A stretch of DNA of 34,633 nucleotides, taken from the NCBI GenBank assembly GCA_016841265.1, contig JAENZL010000041.1, positions 1-34,633 of the forward strand. The letters are read 5' to 3'. The position numbers were made by a program, and so were the translations under genes. The first letter of the stretch is position 1. The number at the start of each line of letters is the position of its first letter. The notes beneath the pieces are model-generated. The model saw only the letters and a list, made by a program, of their open reading frames with translations. It ran no database searches and had not been told where the DNA came from. Shown here piece after piece: positions 1-7,925 of this stretch. This stretch comes from Methanobacteriota archaeon (GTDB taxonomy: Archaea > Halobacteriota > Methanosarcinia > Methanosarcinales > Methanosarcinaceae).

Positions 1-391
1 ACCTGTCGGCCTGCGGCCTCCGAGGAAGGAGTCTTCCCGCCTTCGGAGATAAAAATAGGCCTCTTTTCTTTACGAGGGAAGGACGGAAGAACTTTAGTAT
101 GCCCAGTTGCCAGAGAACGATGCCCTTCTTTGCTGAATCGAAAAGCTTTCTTCTGTCGCTTTCACTTTTCACTCTTCTTTTTTTGCATTCTGGAAAAGCC
201 GGACTGCGTCCGGAACAGGAACGACGGGAATAAGGCTAATTCCGGTTGTGCTGGACAGAATTCGAAATCCAAAGGTTAAGAATTTCAAGCCGGCCATTCT
301 TCTTTACACTCAAAAATGACAAATATGTAAGGGAAGAAGACCACCTTTTTGCAGGGTATTTTTACCCTCGCTAACCCGAAAACGAACAAAT
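1..391. other. Intergenic region with two hairpins
   Basis: No gene seen. A nested hairpin lies at 18-48 (CTCCGA/TCGGAG outside, GGAAG/CTTCC inside) followed by a T-rich stretch, and probably terminates a gene left of the window on the plus strand. A second hairpin at 353-368 (AGGGTA, four-T loop, TACCCT) lies just past the stop of the minus-strand DGC gene and is a candidate terminator for it. Confidence 0.5.
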
Positions 392-805
392 TCAGGCTTC
401 CCGGATTGCCCGGATAATTTTTTCAATATATTCGTTTTTAATGTCCGAAGGCCTGGTTTTTTCAATCCCTATTTCCGTGACCATCAGAGAACAATCAGCC
501 TGTAAGCCTGCTTCTCCGAGTTTTTTCGTTGCACAACGGTCCTCGCACCCGTTCAGGACAAGGATCCTGAACCCTTCGGAGAGCGCCTCTTCAGCAGCAT
601 CAGCCCCTTTATGTGCAGCTGCGGCCCTGTACACGTTAGGCCTCCTGAAAGCAAGGGTGCTGGCAGCCTGCATGGTGAGTTTTCCCGTATTCGAAAGGCC
701 CGAACAGGCAAAAATAAGGGTTCTCTCTTTTCCCCGGGAAGGTGCGTCAGGTCCATTCTCATTTCCGGATTGAGCTTCCAGATTATTTTTTTCCGTAGCT
801 TTCAT
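392..805 (-). CDS. DGC-domain putative zinc-binding protein
   Basis: This 137-residue protein has the pattern of the DGC family: a cysteine-containing start of the domain (FACSGLSNTGKLT, about residues 32-44), a basic middle, and the signature cysteine cluster NGCEDRCATK (about 85-94). Here the namesake Asp-Gly-Cys reads Asn-Gly-Cys. The first 25 residues are a polar, low-complexity lead. The ATG is preceded by GAGGTTTAATC, a good Shine-Dalgarno. Family members are thought to bind zinc; their role is not established. The next gene on the same strand starts more than 200 bases upstream, so it is probably transcribed alone. Family confident, function unknown. Confidence 0.8.
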   Translation of the reverse strand: MKATEKNNLEAQSGNENGPDAPSRGKERTLIFACSGLSNTGKLTMQAASTLAFRRPNVYRAAAAHKGADAAEEALSEGFRILVLNGCEDRCATKKLGEAGLQADCSLMVTEIGIEKTRPSDIKNEYIEKIIRAIREA

Positions 806-1015
806 GATTAAACCTCTGAAAAAGAGCTGTTAAAAATATCTTGAAAAAGAGTGTCTTCAAGAACTTATAACTTGCTATTTTTTGCAGTGCAGGAAAGTTC
901 CAATTGTGACCTGCAAACCGCCCCACCGGGGGAAAAGCCTGAATCGGGAAGAGAAAGCTGAAAAAGAGATTGAAAAATGTTTTGTAAAAGAGAACTGGAC
1001 GAAAGACTGAAAAAT

Positions 1016-1516
1016 TCAGTCCAGGTCCAGTTCCGTAATCTCTACATTCAGGTTAGCGACCTCAACGGTTGCAACGGTGGCTTTTCCGAAAAGAACCCCG
1101 CAACATTCCCCGGGGTTAATTACGGGGGTCCCGTTAATCATTTTTACTCCGGGTTCATGTGTGTGGCCCCGCACCACCACATCAAAGTCCTCACACTCGG
1201 CAATGGATTTGACCAGAACCTCGTTTATTCCATGCAGGAGGGCGATATGCAGCCCGTCGATGGTCAGGTCCCCGAAATCCCCACAGGAATCTGCCCCAAT
1301 TTCTTCAAACCATTTCGTGAGGGTTACCTTGTCTCCGTCGTTGTTCCCGAAGACAAAATAGAGCTTCGGTTCCAGTTCTTTAAAGGCCCTCACCGTAAAA
1401 GGAGAAACGATGTCCCCTGCATGAAGTACTGCTTTTACCTGCTTTTTATTGAAATATTCCACAGCTTTCTGGATTGCTTTCAGGTTGTCATGTGAATCCG
1501 ACATTATTCCGATCAA
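1016..1516 (-). CDS. YfcE/MJ0936-type metallophosphodiesterase
   Basis: A 166-residue calcineurin-like phosphoesterase. The metal-binding motifs appear in order: DSHD (residues 7-10), GD (about 35-36), GNND (about 58-61), a lone His in the LLHG segment (about 95) and GHTH (about 117-120). This is the compact YfcE/MJ0936 class, active on phosphodiesters in vitro with Mn or Ni; the cellular substrate is not known. The start is TTG at 1516, chosen because GGAGGTGG lies 8 nt upstream. Length matches the family. It is probably a single-gene unit. Cytoplasmic. Confidence 0.9.
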   Translation of the reverse strand: MIGIMSDSHDNLKAIQKAVEYFNKKQVKAVLHAGDIVSPFTVRAFKELEPKLYFVFGNNDGDKVTLTKWFEEIGADSCGDFGDLTIDGLHIALLHGINEVLVKSIAECEDFDVVVRGHTHEPGVKMINGTPVINPGECCGVLFGKATVATVEVANLNVEITELDLD

Positions 1517-2007
1517 GAATTCCCACCTCCGGCATAATATTAGATTTACTGGGATTTAAGAGATACCCTGAGTTCATGCCGTTAACAAGCTATTCAGGGC
1601 CACAGAGCTCCCCCTTTCAGTTAATATCTTGCCCATACCCTAAGTGAATCCGCTGAAATGAATCCACTGAAATGAATCCACTGAAATGAATCCCCCGAAA
1701 CCAGGCCCAATTACAAAAACCGCCGCTACAAAATAACGAAAAAAGAATCCCTCTGATGCCAGCCAGGAACATTCCGGAGGCTATTCTGAAGCCATCATGA
1801 CCCTCATTTAGAGGCGATTAAGGAGCTACCCAGAGGCCCCCCAGGAACAGCTATCTTTAAATAATAGATCTCAATACTAAAGATATATTATCCAGAGAAT
1901 ATTTGTAGAATACCAGTGGAGTATTCGAAGAATACATACAGGGCTCGTATAGAATACTGAAGTACGGCTCAAGACGTATAATTTTACAATTGATTCAGTG
2001 ATCACGG
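1517..2007. other. Intergenic region with 14-bp repeats and the queC promoter zone
   Basis: No gene seen. Three copies of the 14-mer CTGAAATGAATCCA lie in tandem at 1653-1694. Nearer queC, a TATA-like GATATATTA occurs near 1881-1890, and GAATAC appears at 1908, 1930 and 1952, exactly 22 nt apart, with the inverse GTATTC at 1921-1926. These could be operator half-sites for the preQ0 operon or another short degenerate repeat. Confidence 0.5.
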
Positions 2008-2703
2008 ATGAAAGCGATACCCCTTCTCAGCAGTGGCCTGGACTCGGTTGCTGCCCTCTCGATTGCTGCAGAAAGCCTTGAAATTGACATGGCATTGACC
2101 TTTGACTATGGACAGCGTTCCGCAGAGCGGGAAATCGAATACTCGCAAAAGGTCTGCGAACATTTCGGGATCGAGCAGCAGGTAATAAAACTGGACTGGC
2201 TTGCCGGGATCACCTCCAGCTCCCTGGTGAACAGAGACGCAGAAGTCCCGGAACTATCCATTGAAGACATTTCGGGAAACGCCCCTGCCAAAATCACCGA
2301 AGCCTCGGCAAAAGCCGTATGGGTCCCCAACAGGAACGGGGTCATGCTGAACATTGCGGCCAGTTTTGCCGAAAGCCGGGACTGTGAATTCCTTATTGTG
2401 GGCTTTAACGGGGAAGAAGCCGGGACCTTCCCGGACAATTCTCTTGAATACGTCCGGGCCGTTGACGAGTGCTTCTCCTACTCCACCCAGAACGGGGTAA
2501 AGGTGCTTGCCCCCCTCACAGAACTTGACAAGCCCGGAATCGTAAGAAAAGCCCTGGAAGCAAAAGCTCCCCTGGAATACAGCTGGAGCTGTTACCACGG
2601 CGGAAAAAAGCCCTGTGGCAGCTGTGAGAGCTGCAGGCGCAGGGAGCGGGCCTTCAGGGAAATTGGGACAAAAGACCCGCTCCTGGAAAGGTTGGGGCTT
2701 TAA
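2008..2703 (+). CDS. queC: 7-cyano-7-deazaguanine (preQ0) synthase QueC
   Basis: QueC converts 7-carboxy-7-deazaguanine to preQ0 using ATP and ammonia. PreQ0 is the precursor of archaeosine in archaeal tRNA. The 231-residue protein carries the PP-loop ATP motif SSGLDS (8-13; many members have SGGLDS) and the C-terminal zinc site Cys195, Cys203, Cys206, Cys209 in SWSC...PCGSCESC. The ATG follows GTGATC closely, matching the 16S 3' end. First gene of a four-gene preQ0 operon; the DUF366 gene follows after about 150 bp of repeats. Length is normal and no key residue is missing. Confidence 0.95.
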   Translation: MKAIPLLSSGLDSVAALSIAAESLEIDMALTFDYGQRSAEREIEYSQKVCEHFGIEQQVIKLDWLAGITSSSLVNRDAEVPELSIEDISGNAPAKITEASAKAVWVPNRNGVMLNIAASFAESRDCEFLIVGFNGEEAGTFPDNSLEYVRAVDECFSYSTQNGVKVLAPLTELDKPGIVRKALEAKAPLEYSWSCYHGGKKPCGSCESCRRRERAFREIGTKDPLLERLGL

Positions 2704-2748
2704 AAGGGGAACCTGAAACCCCGGGCCGTGAAAAACTTACAGGAATTA

Positions 2749-2844
2749 ACGGAGAATTCACAGGGATTTTCAGCATATTCACGGAGAATTACAGGGAACT
2801 TACAGAATATTCGCGGAGAATTACAGGGAACTTACAGAATATTC
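2749..2844 (+). repeat. Three tandem 32-bp repeats running into the DUF366 ribosome site
   Basis: Copies at 2749-2780 (degenerate), 2781-2812 and 2813-2844; the last two differ at one base. Each starts with (A/G)CGGAG. A partial fourth copy starts at 2845 and supplies the GGAG that is the ribosome site of the ATG at 2857. The gap between queC and DUF366 is therefore mostly repeated copies of the translation-initiation region. Confidence 0.85.
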
Positions 2845-2856
2845 ACGGAGTATTAC

Positions 2857-3417
2857 ATGAAATCCATTATCCTATCCGAAAAGTTCGATTACGACGGGAG
2901 CCAGATCTCTTCCCTCTGGGCCTACAACAGCTTCGGGGTGCAGGAAGACTCCATCGTAGTTTTCAGGGGCTCCTGCGACGTCAAAATAGAGCACATGATC
3001 GACCTGGAAGACCGGAGGGCAAACGAGTCCATCTGGTCCGAAGACATGGTGAGCTTCATAATAGAACACTTCGACTCGACAGACCTGAAACTTATCTATA
3101 CGCGCCAGCGCCTCTTTACCGCAATCGTCAGGGAATACCTGGCTGAGCACGGGATTGCCACCACAAGGGAAGGAGACGACCTTTTCCTGGAAGGGAAAAA
3201 ACTGACAGTCTCAATTGCAAGCACCTCCCCCGTGTCCCAGAAAATCCATTTCGGGATCAATGTTGCCCACGAAGTGTACGGTAACCTTGAAGAAGCCGGG
3301 ATCAAAAAAGCCGAAGACATAGCCAGGCTCATGCAGGAGATCGGAGAATGCTACATCCGGGAGTTTGAAGACATCGAAAAGGATCTCAGGAAATCCCGAC
3401 CCCTGGGAGTGGTTTAA
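2857..3417 (+). CDS. DUF366 family protein in preQ0 operon
   Basis: A 186-residue cytoplasmic protein that I assign to DUF366, an archaeal family without a settled function. The start is ATG 2857, after a GGAG; the frame is open further upstream to 2728, but that part is only translated tandem repeat. Visible features are a conserved-looking Asp/Glu/Arg-rich centre (DLEDRRANESIWSEDMV, about residues 45-61) and a basic C-terminus. It lies between queC and queE and its stop directly abuts the queE ATG, so it is translationally coupled. A role in preQ0 or archaeosine formation is inference from position. An RNA- or nucleotide-related enzyme or regulator is possible. Confidence 0.75.
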   Translation: MKSIILSEKFDYDGSQISSLWAYNSFGVQEDSIVVFRGSCDVKIEHMIDLEDRRANESIWSEDMVSFIIEHFDSTDLKLIYTRQRLFTAIVREYLAEHGIATTREGDDLFLEGKKLTVSIASTSPVSQKIHFGINVAHEVYGNLEEAGIKKAEDIARLMQEIGECYIREFEDIEKDLRKSRPLGVV

Positions 3418-4296
3418 ATGTCCACTTCAGAAATATCCGCTTCAGAAATATCCTCTCCGGAAATACCCATTTCAGGAAGATCCGAATCAGGGCCAGGACC
3501 AGTCACAGAGCTGTTATCGGCTCCATACAGGGAATCCGCCCCTATCAGGGAGATATTTTGCTCAGTGCAGGGAGAGGGGCCATACGTGGGAGCCAGGCAG
3601 GCTTTTGTACGCTTTTCCGGCTGCAACCTGAACTGCAAATACTGCGACACGGACTTCTCAAACCAGGGAACCTGTGATTATGAGAAGGGAGAAGGCAGCG
3701 GCAGCTTCGAAAAAGCAAAAAACCCCATCAGTGCCCTGCAGCTCAAAGACATGCTGCAGCCTTTCAAGAACCTGCACTCAATTTCCCTTACAGGCGGGGA
3801 ACCGCTCCTGCACACGGACTTCATTGAAGAGCTGGATAAGCTAGAATTATCTGCACCCCTTTACCTGGAATCCAACATGACCCTTCCGGAGCAGGCCAGG
3901 AAAGTAAAGGACAGAGTCGCATACGTGGCAGGCGATTTCAAACTCCCGGAGGCCCTTGGCCTGGAAAACCCGGAAGCCAGGGAAAACAGGGAAACCCATA
4001 TTGAAAATACGGTTAAATGTTTCAGGACTCTGAGAAAAAGCGAGACCAGGGACTGCTTCTGTAAGATAGTGGTAAGCAGGGATAGTGCCCCTGCAAGCGT
4101 GGTTTCAGCGGTGGACGCAATCGCAGGGTATGTGTCCTGTGTGATCCTCCAGCCGGAAACAAGAATTGAAAGCCCGAAAGCCGGGATAAATACGCAGGCT
4201 TCAGTACGGGCCCTTATAGAACTGCAAAGTATGCTGCTTGAAAAAATTGATACGCGCATCATACCTCAGACCCACAGAATGTGGGGGTGTTTATAA
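3418..4296 (+). CDS. queE: 7-carboxy-7-deazaguanine synthase QueE (radical SAM)
   Basis: QueE rearranges 6-carboxytetrahydropterin to 7-carboxy-7-deazaguanine. The radical SAM cluster motif is Cys69-x3-Cys73-x2-Cys76 (CNLNCKYC), preceded by SVQGEGPYVGARQAFVRFSG, the usual QueE lead-in, and followed by SLTGGEPLL, the SAM-binding glycine motif. The 292 residues include an unusual N-terminal extension of about 40 residues (SEIS/SPEI repeats, encoded by a 15-nt DNA repeat) that is probably disordered. The start lies right after the DUF366 stop, with GGAGTGG inside that gene's end. A TAATG overlap joins it to queD. Confidence 0.94.
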   Translation: MSTSEISASEISSPEIPISGRSESGPGPVTELLSAPYRESAPIREIFCSVQGEGPYVGARQAFVRFSGCNLNCKYCDTDFSNQGTCDYEKGEGSGSFEKAKNPISALQLKDMLQPFKNLHSISLTGGEPLLHTDFIEELDKLELSAPLYLESNMTLPEQARKVKDRVAYVAGDFKLPEALGLENPEARENRETHIENTVKCFRTLRKSETRDCFCKIVVSRDSAPASVVSAVDAIAGYVSCVILQPETRIESPKAGINTQASVRALIELQSMLLEKIDTRIIPQTHRMWGCL

Positions 4297-4649
4297 TGAC
4301 AAAAATGAGATTAGGAATTATTGATTACATTGACAGTGCCCATTACCTTCCGGGGCATGGCAAATGCGGAAGCGTGCACGGACACACCTACAAAATCGAA
4401 GTAGTTATAGAAGGGGAAGTCCGAGAAAGCGGAATGGTCATCGATTTCTACGACCTGAAAAAAGGTATAAAGGAAACCCTGCAGGAATACGACCATGTGC
4501 TCCTCAACGACATGATCGAGTTTCCGAGTTCCGAACATCTCTGCCAGAACATCCACGCCTGTCTCCACAAAAAGTTCGGTTATCCCATCAAGGTAAGGGT
4601 CTGGGAAGGAGAGGGCAAGTGGTGCGAGATGGACAACTTTACGGATTGA
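4296..4649 (+). CDS. queD: 6-carboxytetrahydropterin synthase QueD
   Basis: QueD makes 6-carboxy-5,6,7,8-tetrahydropterin from dihydroneopterin triphosphate, the step before QueE. The 117-residue protein has zinc ligands His16, His28 and His30 in SAH...VHGH, catalytic Cys24 (GKCGSVHGH), and a later Asp-His pair (YDHVLLND) typical of the family. ATG 4296 overlaps the queE stop as TAATG and has GGGGGTG just upstream, so I prefer it to the in-frame start at 4281. Last gene of the operon. A T-rich tract after the stop (about 4656-4674) may terminate it. Confidence 0.94.
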   Translation: MTKMRLGIIDYIDSAHYLPGHGKCGSVHGHTYKIEVVIEGEVRESGMVIDFYDLKKGIKETLQEYDHVLLNDMIEFPSSEHLCQNIHACLHKKFGYPIKVRVWEGEGKWCEMDNFTD

Positions 4650-4704
4650 TATCCATCTTTCTTTTTTATTTTACAGGATTTTGATCGAAGGGACACAAAA
4701 ATGG

Positions 4705-4750
4705 AAGTGAATTAGAATGTTAAAGTGAATTAGAATGTCAAAGTGAATTA
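4705..4750 (+). repeat. Tandem 18-bp repeats
   Basis: Two full copies of AAGTGAATTAGAATGT(T/C)A at 4705-4722 and 4723-4740 and a 10-base partial copy at 4741-4750, in the gap between queD and the first NifB-like gene. Confidence 0.85.
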
Positions 4751-4764
4751 AAGTCCTGTATATG

Positions 4765-4776
4765 ATTTATATATAA
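4765..4776 (+). promoter_or_regulatory. TATA box of the first NifB-like gene
   Basis: ATTTATATATAA is a strong archaeal TATA element. Initiation about 25 bp downstream would leave a 5' leader of roughly 140 nt before the TTG at 4945. Confidence 0.55.
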
Positions 4777-4944
4777 TAGGAGTTATTTTAATATAGGGGT
4801 GCTTTTTACTCAAAATACTTATCGGAATTAAAAACAATTCCACAATGTATATCAAGGGGCTGCATTATAATTTGCGTAAGAAATTTTGAAATTTCCCGAT
4901 GAGGGGTATTACTTCAGCTTTAAACTCCGAACGGAGGAAAGATA

Positions 4945-5916
4945 TTGCCAGAAAATACCAACCCTGATACTGACACTAACAATAAAACAATGGATGAAGA
5001 ACTCCGGCGAAAGATTGCGGAACATCCCTGTTATGACAAGAAGGCCCAGCACAAGTACGGGCGAATTCACCTGGCCGTAGCCCCGAAATGCAACATCCAG
5101 TGTAACTTCTGCGTCCGGGAATTCGACTGTGTGAACGAGAGCCGGCCCGGAGTTACCAGCAAGGTCCTGAGCCCGGAAGAGGCCCTTGAAAAGACAAAGC
5201 TGGTCTTAAAAGAGTACCCCTTCATCAAAGTAGTGGCAGTTGCGGGACCAGGTGACCCTCTTGCCAATGATGAGACCTTCAAAGCTTTTGAGCTTATCAG
5301 GAAAGAATTCCCGGACATTACTCTCTGCATGAGCACGAACGGGCTGATGCTCCCTGAAAAGATCCAGGACATGCTGAGAGTGGGCGTATCCACTTTGACG
5401 GTGACGGTTAATGCCATCGACCCTGAAATCCAGGCGCAGATCGTGGACCACATCGTCTACCATGGAAAAGTCTACAGGGGCGTTGAAGCCGCAGAGATCC
5501 AGATCAAGAACCAGATGGAAGGCATAAAGGCGGCCGTTGAGGCAGGAATCGTATTAAAGGTCAACACTGTCCTGGTTCCAGGGATCAACGACAAGCATGT
5601 TGTCGAGATCGCCAAAAAACTCAACGAACTCGGGGTATATATCATGAACATCATGCCCCTGATCTGCCAGGGCGCCTTTGCGGACAAGGAAGCTCCCACC
5701 GCCGAAGAAAGAAAAGAAGCTCAGGCCTCCTGCGAACCCTATGTAATGCAGATGCGCCACTGCAGGCAGTGCAGGGCTGACGCCTACGGACTCCTTGCCC
5801 AGGACATGTCCCAGATGAGCGAAGAACGCAGGGAAATCATAAAGATCCAGACCAAAGAAGAGATGGAAAAAGCAAGAGAGGTCCTGGCCGAAAACGGCAA
5901 GGAAGAAAAAGACTGA
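4945..5916 (+). CDS. nifB: NifB-like radical SAM protein (copy 1)
   Basis: NifB builds the 8Fe-9S-C core of nitrogenase cofactors using SAM. This 323-residue protein has the compact archaeal form without a NifX-like tail. Seen in order: HPC (Cys29), radical SAM triad Cys49, Cys53, Cys56 (CNIQCNFC), Cys62, ESRP (65-68), AGPGDPLAN, STNG, and near the C-terminus HCRQCRADAYG. TTG 4945 is chosen because GGAGG lies 7 nt upstream. After the triad it reads VREFDC, where typical NifB has NRKYDC as I remember it. No nifHDK genes are in the window. It is either the genuine NifB or one of two paralogues with divided roles. Confidence 0.85.
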   Translation: MPENTNPDTDTNNKTMDEELRRKIAEHPCYDKKAQHKYGRIHLAVAPKCNIQCNFCVREFDCVNESRPGVTSKVLSPEEALEKTKLVLKEYPFIKVVAVAGPGDPLANDETFKAFELIRKEFPDITLCMSTNGLMLPEKIQDMLRVGVSTLTVTVNAIDPEIQAQIVDHIVYHGKVYRGVEAAEIQIKNQMEGIKAAVEAGIVLKVNTVLVPGINDKHVVEIAKKLNELGVYIMNIMPLICQGAFADKEAPTAEERKEAQASCEPYVMQMRHCRQCRADAYGLLAQDMSQMSEERREIIKIQTKEEMEKAREVLAENGKEEKD

Positions 5917-5924
5917 GAAAAATT

Positions 5925-5978
5925 AGATTGAAGATTTTAGACCGAGATATGAAATATGAAGTCTGAAATCTTCAATCT
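5925..5978 (+). terminator. Long hairpin after NifB copy 1
   Basis: An 18-base arm at 5925-5942 pairs with 5961-5978 at 17 of 18 positions (the other is a G-U), with an 18-base A-rich loop. It begins 9 bases after the stop codon. No T-run follows directly, so RNA 3'-end protection or processing is as likely as termination. Confidence 0.6.
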
Positions 5979-6024
5979 GAAGGTCTAAACGGGAATTATT
6001 CAGATTAAGGAATCCTAATTTTTT

Positions 6025-6122
6025 CAGACATATTTTTTCAGGTACATTTTTTCAGGTACATTTTTTCAGGTACATTTTTTCAGGTACATTTTTTCAGGTA
6101 CATTTTCTCAGACACATTTTTT
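6025..6122 (+). repeat. Pyrimidine-rich 14-bp tandem repeats
   Basis: Unit CAGGTACATTTTTT, with four exact copies at 6039-6094, a fifth ending TTTTCT at 6095-6108, and diverged copies (CAGACA...) on each side. The T-runs could terminate plus-strand transcription from NifB copy 1. The rest of the 5917-6475 gap holds the promoter of copy 2 and no gene. Confidence 0.85.
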
Positions 6123-6363
6123 TCACCGGCTCAACCTTTGATACTATCAGATAAATTCAACTTTTTTACAGAAGCAACTGCGTAAACAAGCGTTCTGAAA
6201 ACCCGGCGCCCGGCACCTGGCAAAAAGAACCATAAGCGTCTTATTTTAGATTTTTTGCCCCAACCCTTATTTTAGCAAAATAGCCGGTGAGAAGCTTGAG
6301 ATTGCCTTAAGCCAGAAAAGGGAGTGAAACGGAAAAAGCCTTGAAGCCACGGAAAACGGATGC

Positions 6364-6388
6364 TTTATATATTATGCATAATTATGCA
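6364..6388 (+). promoter_or_regulatory. Promoter of NifB copy 2 with 14-bp palindrome
   Basis: TATA box TTTATATAT at 6364-6372, followed by the perfect palindrome TGCATAATTATGCA at 6375-6388. The palindrome sits between the TATA box and the expected start site near 6394, where a bound repressor would block polymerase. The regulator is not identified from the sequence. Confidence 0.5.
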
Positions 6389-6475
6389 CAAATGAAACTA
6401 AAATTCGCATTCTTTGCTATTCCCGAGTGCATCCGACCCCTCGCACCGGGACCTTAAACTGCCGGAGGAAAAAAT

Positions 6476-7393
6476 TTGTCCGAAAAAGAAAACGTCACTT
6501 TTGACAGAGAACGTTATAGAATAATAGCCGAGCACCCCTGCTACAGCGAAAAGGCCAGGCACAGGTTTGGGAGAATGCACCTTGCTGTGGCCCCGAAGTG
6601 CAATATCCAGTGCAACTTCTGCGTCCGGGACTTTGCCTGCGTAAACGAAAACAGGCCTGGGGTGACCATGGAGGTCTTGACCCCGGCCAAAGCCCTTGAA
6701 AAAGTAAAGCAGGCACTTTCCGATTACCCCTTTATCAAAGTGATAGGCGTTGCGGGGCCTGGCGACCCGCTGGCAAACGAAGAGACTTTCGAAGCCCTCC
6801 GGCTTGTAAGGGAGGAGTTCCCGGACATTACGTTTTGCATGAGCACAAACGGACTCGCGCTTCCGGAAAAACTTCCGGAGCTTGTAAAGCTTGGAGTTGC
6901 GACCCTGACCGTGACCATCAACGCCGTTGACCCCGAAATTCAGGGACAGATCTGTGACCACGTCAATTACCACGGCAAGACCTACAAAGGAGTTGAAGGG
7001 GCAAAAATCCAGATCAAAAACCAGCTTGAAGGTATCGAGGCCGCTGCAAAGGCAGGGCTCGTTGTCAAGGTCAATACCGTACTTGTGCCGGGGATCAACG
7101 ACCAGCACATGGTGGAAATTGCAAAAACGATCCGGGAAAGAGAGGTATATATAATGAATATCATGCCCCTGATCCCCCAGGGAGCTTTCGCCCACATAAG
7201 AGCCCCTACCCCGGAAGAGCGCCAGGCAGTCCAGGACGCCTGTGAGCCCTATGTCAGGCAGATGCGCCACTGCAGACAGTGCAGGGCTGATGCCTACGGC
7301 TACATTGACCAGGACATGACCCAGATGAGCGAGGAGCGCAGAAAGCTCATCAAAATCCAGACCGGGGCAGAGATGAAAAAACAGCCCAGGTAA
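6476..7393 (+). CDS. NifB-like radical SAM protein (copy 2)
   Basis: A 305-residue paralogue of the gene at 4945, closely similar along its length and with the same signature: HPC (Cys22), Cys42-x3-Cys46-x2-Cys49, Cys55, ENRP (58-61), AGPGDPLAN, STNG and HCRQCRADAYG. It lacks the first copy's N-terminal extension and its acidic C-terminal tail. Start TTG 6476, again 7 nt after GGAGG. It has its own promoter and palindrome, so the two copies can be regulated separately. It could supply a different nitrogenase (Mo, V or Fe-only) or have left nitrogenase altogether. NifB family assignment firm, role not. Confidence 0.82.
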   Translation: MSEKENVTFDRERYRIIAEHPCYSEKARHRFGRMHLAVAPKCNIQCNFCVRDFACVNENRPGVTMEVLTPAKALEKVKQALSDYPFIKVIGVAGPGDPLANEETFEALRLVREEFPDITFCMSTNGLALPEKLPELVKLGVATLTVTINAVDPEIQGQICDHVNYHGKTYKGVEGAKIQIKNQLEGIEAAAKAGLVVKVNTVLVPGINDQHMVEIAKTIREREVYIMNIMPLIPQGAFAHIRAPTPEERQAVQDACEPYVRQMRHCRQCRADAYGYIDQDMTQMSEERRKLIKIQTGAEMKKQPR

Positions 7394-7410
7394 AAGTGAA
7401 CAATAAAAGA

Positions 7411-7431
7411 GCGGAGTCAAAAAAACTCCGC
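7411..7431. terminator. Terminator hairpin between convergent genes
   Basis: GCGGAGT and ACTCCGC form a perfect 7-bp stem around the loop CAAAAAA. It lies between the stop of NifB copy 2 (plus) and the end of the ferredoxin gene (minus). Confidence 0.6.
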
Positions 7432-7491
7432 GGAAAAGTTTTTAAAACAGTTAATTGATCTGCTTAAAAGGGTTTATTAAACTCAAAGGGT

Positions 7492-7665
7492 TTATTCGAC
7501 TTTGATGGCGCCGTTCGGGCAGGCATCTTCGCATGCACCGCAGTCAAGGCATTCATCTTCATCTACAACTGCAAGGTCGTCTTTGAGTTCGATTGCACCT
7601 GCAGGGCATTCGTCTACACATGTTCCGCATCCGGTGCAGGAGTCAGCATCGATTTTTGCTACCAT
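7492..7665 (-). CDS. 2[4Fe-4S] ferredoxin
   Basis: A 57-residue low-potential electron carrier. Two complete cluster motifs are visible: Cys10-x2-Cys13-x2-Cys16-x3-Cys20-Pro and Cys39-x2-Cys42-x2-Cys45-x3-Cys49-Pro, with an acidic linker. I chose ATG 7665, because AGAGGA ends 9 nt upstream of it while touching the in-frame ATG at 7674. A strong TATA-like AT stretch (about 7690-7710, minus) stands upstream. It converges on NifB copy 2 and could donate electrons to the radical SAM enzymes or to methanogenic oxidoreductases; the sequence does not decide. Confidence 0.93.
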   Translation of the reverse strand: MVAKIDADSCTGCGTCVDECPAGAIELKDDLAVVDEDECLDCGACEDACPNGAIKVE

Positions 7666-7858
7666 GTTTTTCATTCCTCTCTAGATAGTGGGGTATTTAT
7701 ATATATTTGCAGAAATATAAAGCTAACATAAAGGATAGAATAATTTCATAAAAAGCTGTCGCTTCTACTCCATCAGCACAAGAAAGAAAAACAAATAAAG
7801 GATAACCGGAGTATCGGTACTGGTAAAAATATTGCGCAAATTTTCGCAAAGCAAAGCC

Positions 7859-7890
7859 TTATCGGGTTTGCACCAAAACCTACCGGATAA
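7859..7890 (+). promoter_or_regulatory. Hairpin upstream of methanogenesis marker 2
   Basis: TTATCGGGT at 7859-7867 and ACCGGATAA at 7882-7890 can pair at 8 of 9 positions around a 14-base loop. It lies 35 bases before the TTG of the next gene, so it would be in its leader or promoter. Function unknown. Confidence 0.35.
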
Positions 7891-7925
7891 TTTTACAAAT
7901 AATAAAAACAAAAGGAAGCTTTCGA

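Noticed and set aside
6398-7420. A 340-codon open frame antisense to NifB copy 2
   Set aside because: It mirrors a GC-rich gene with clear radical SAM motifs, has no family features and would cover the whole opposite gene.
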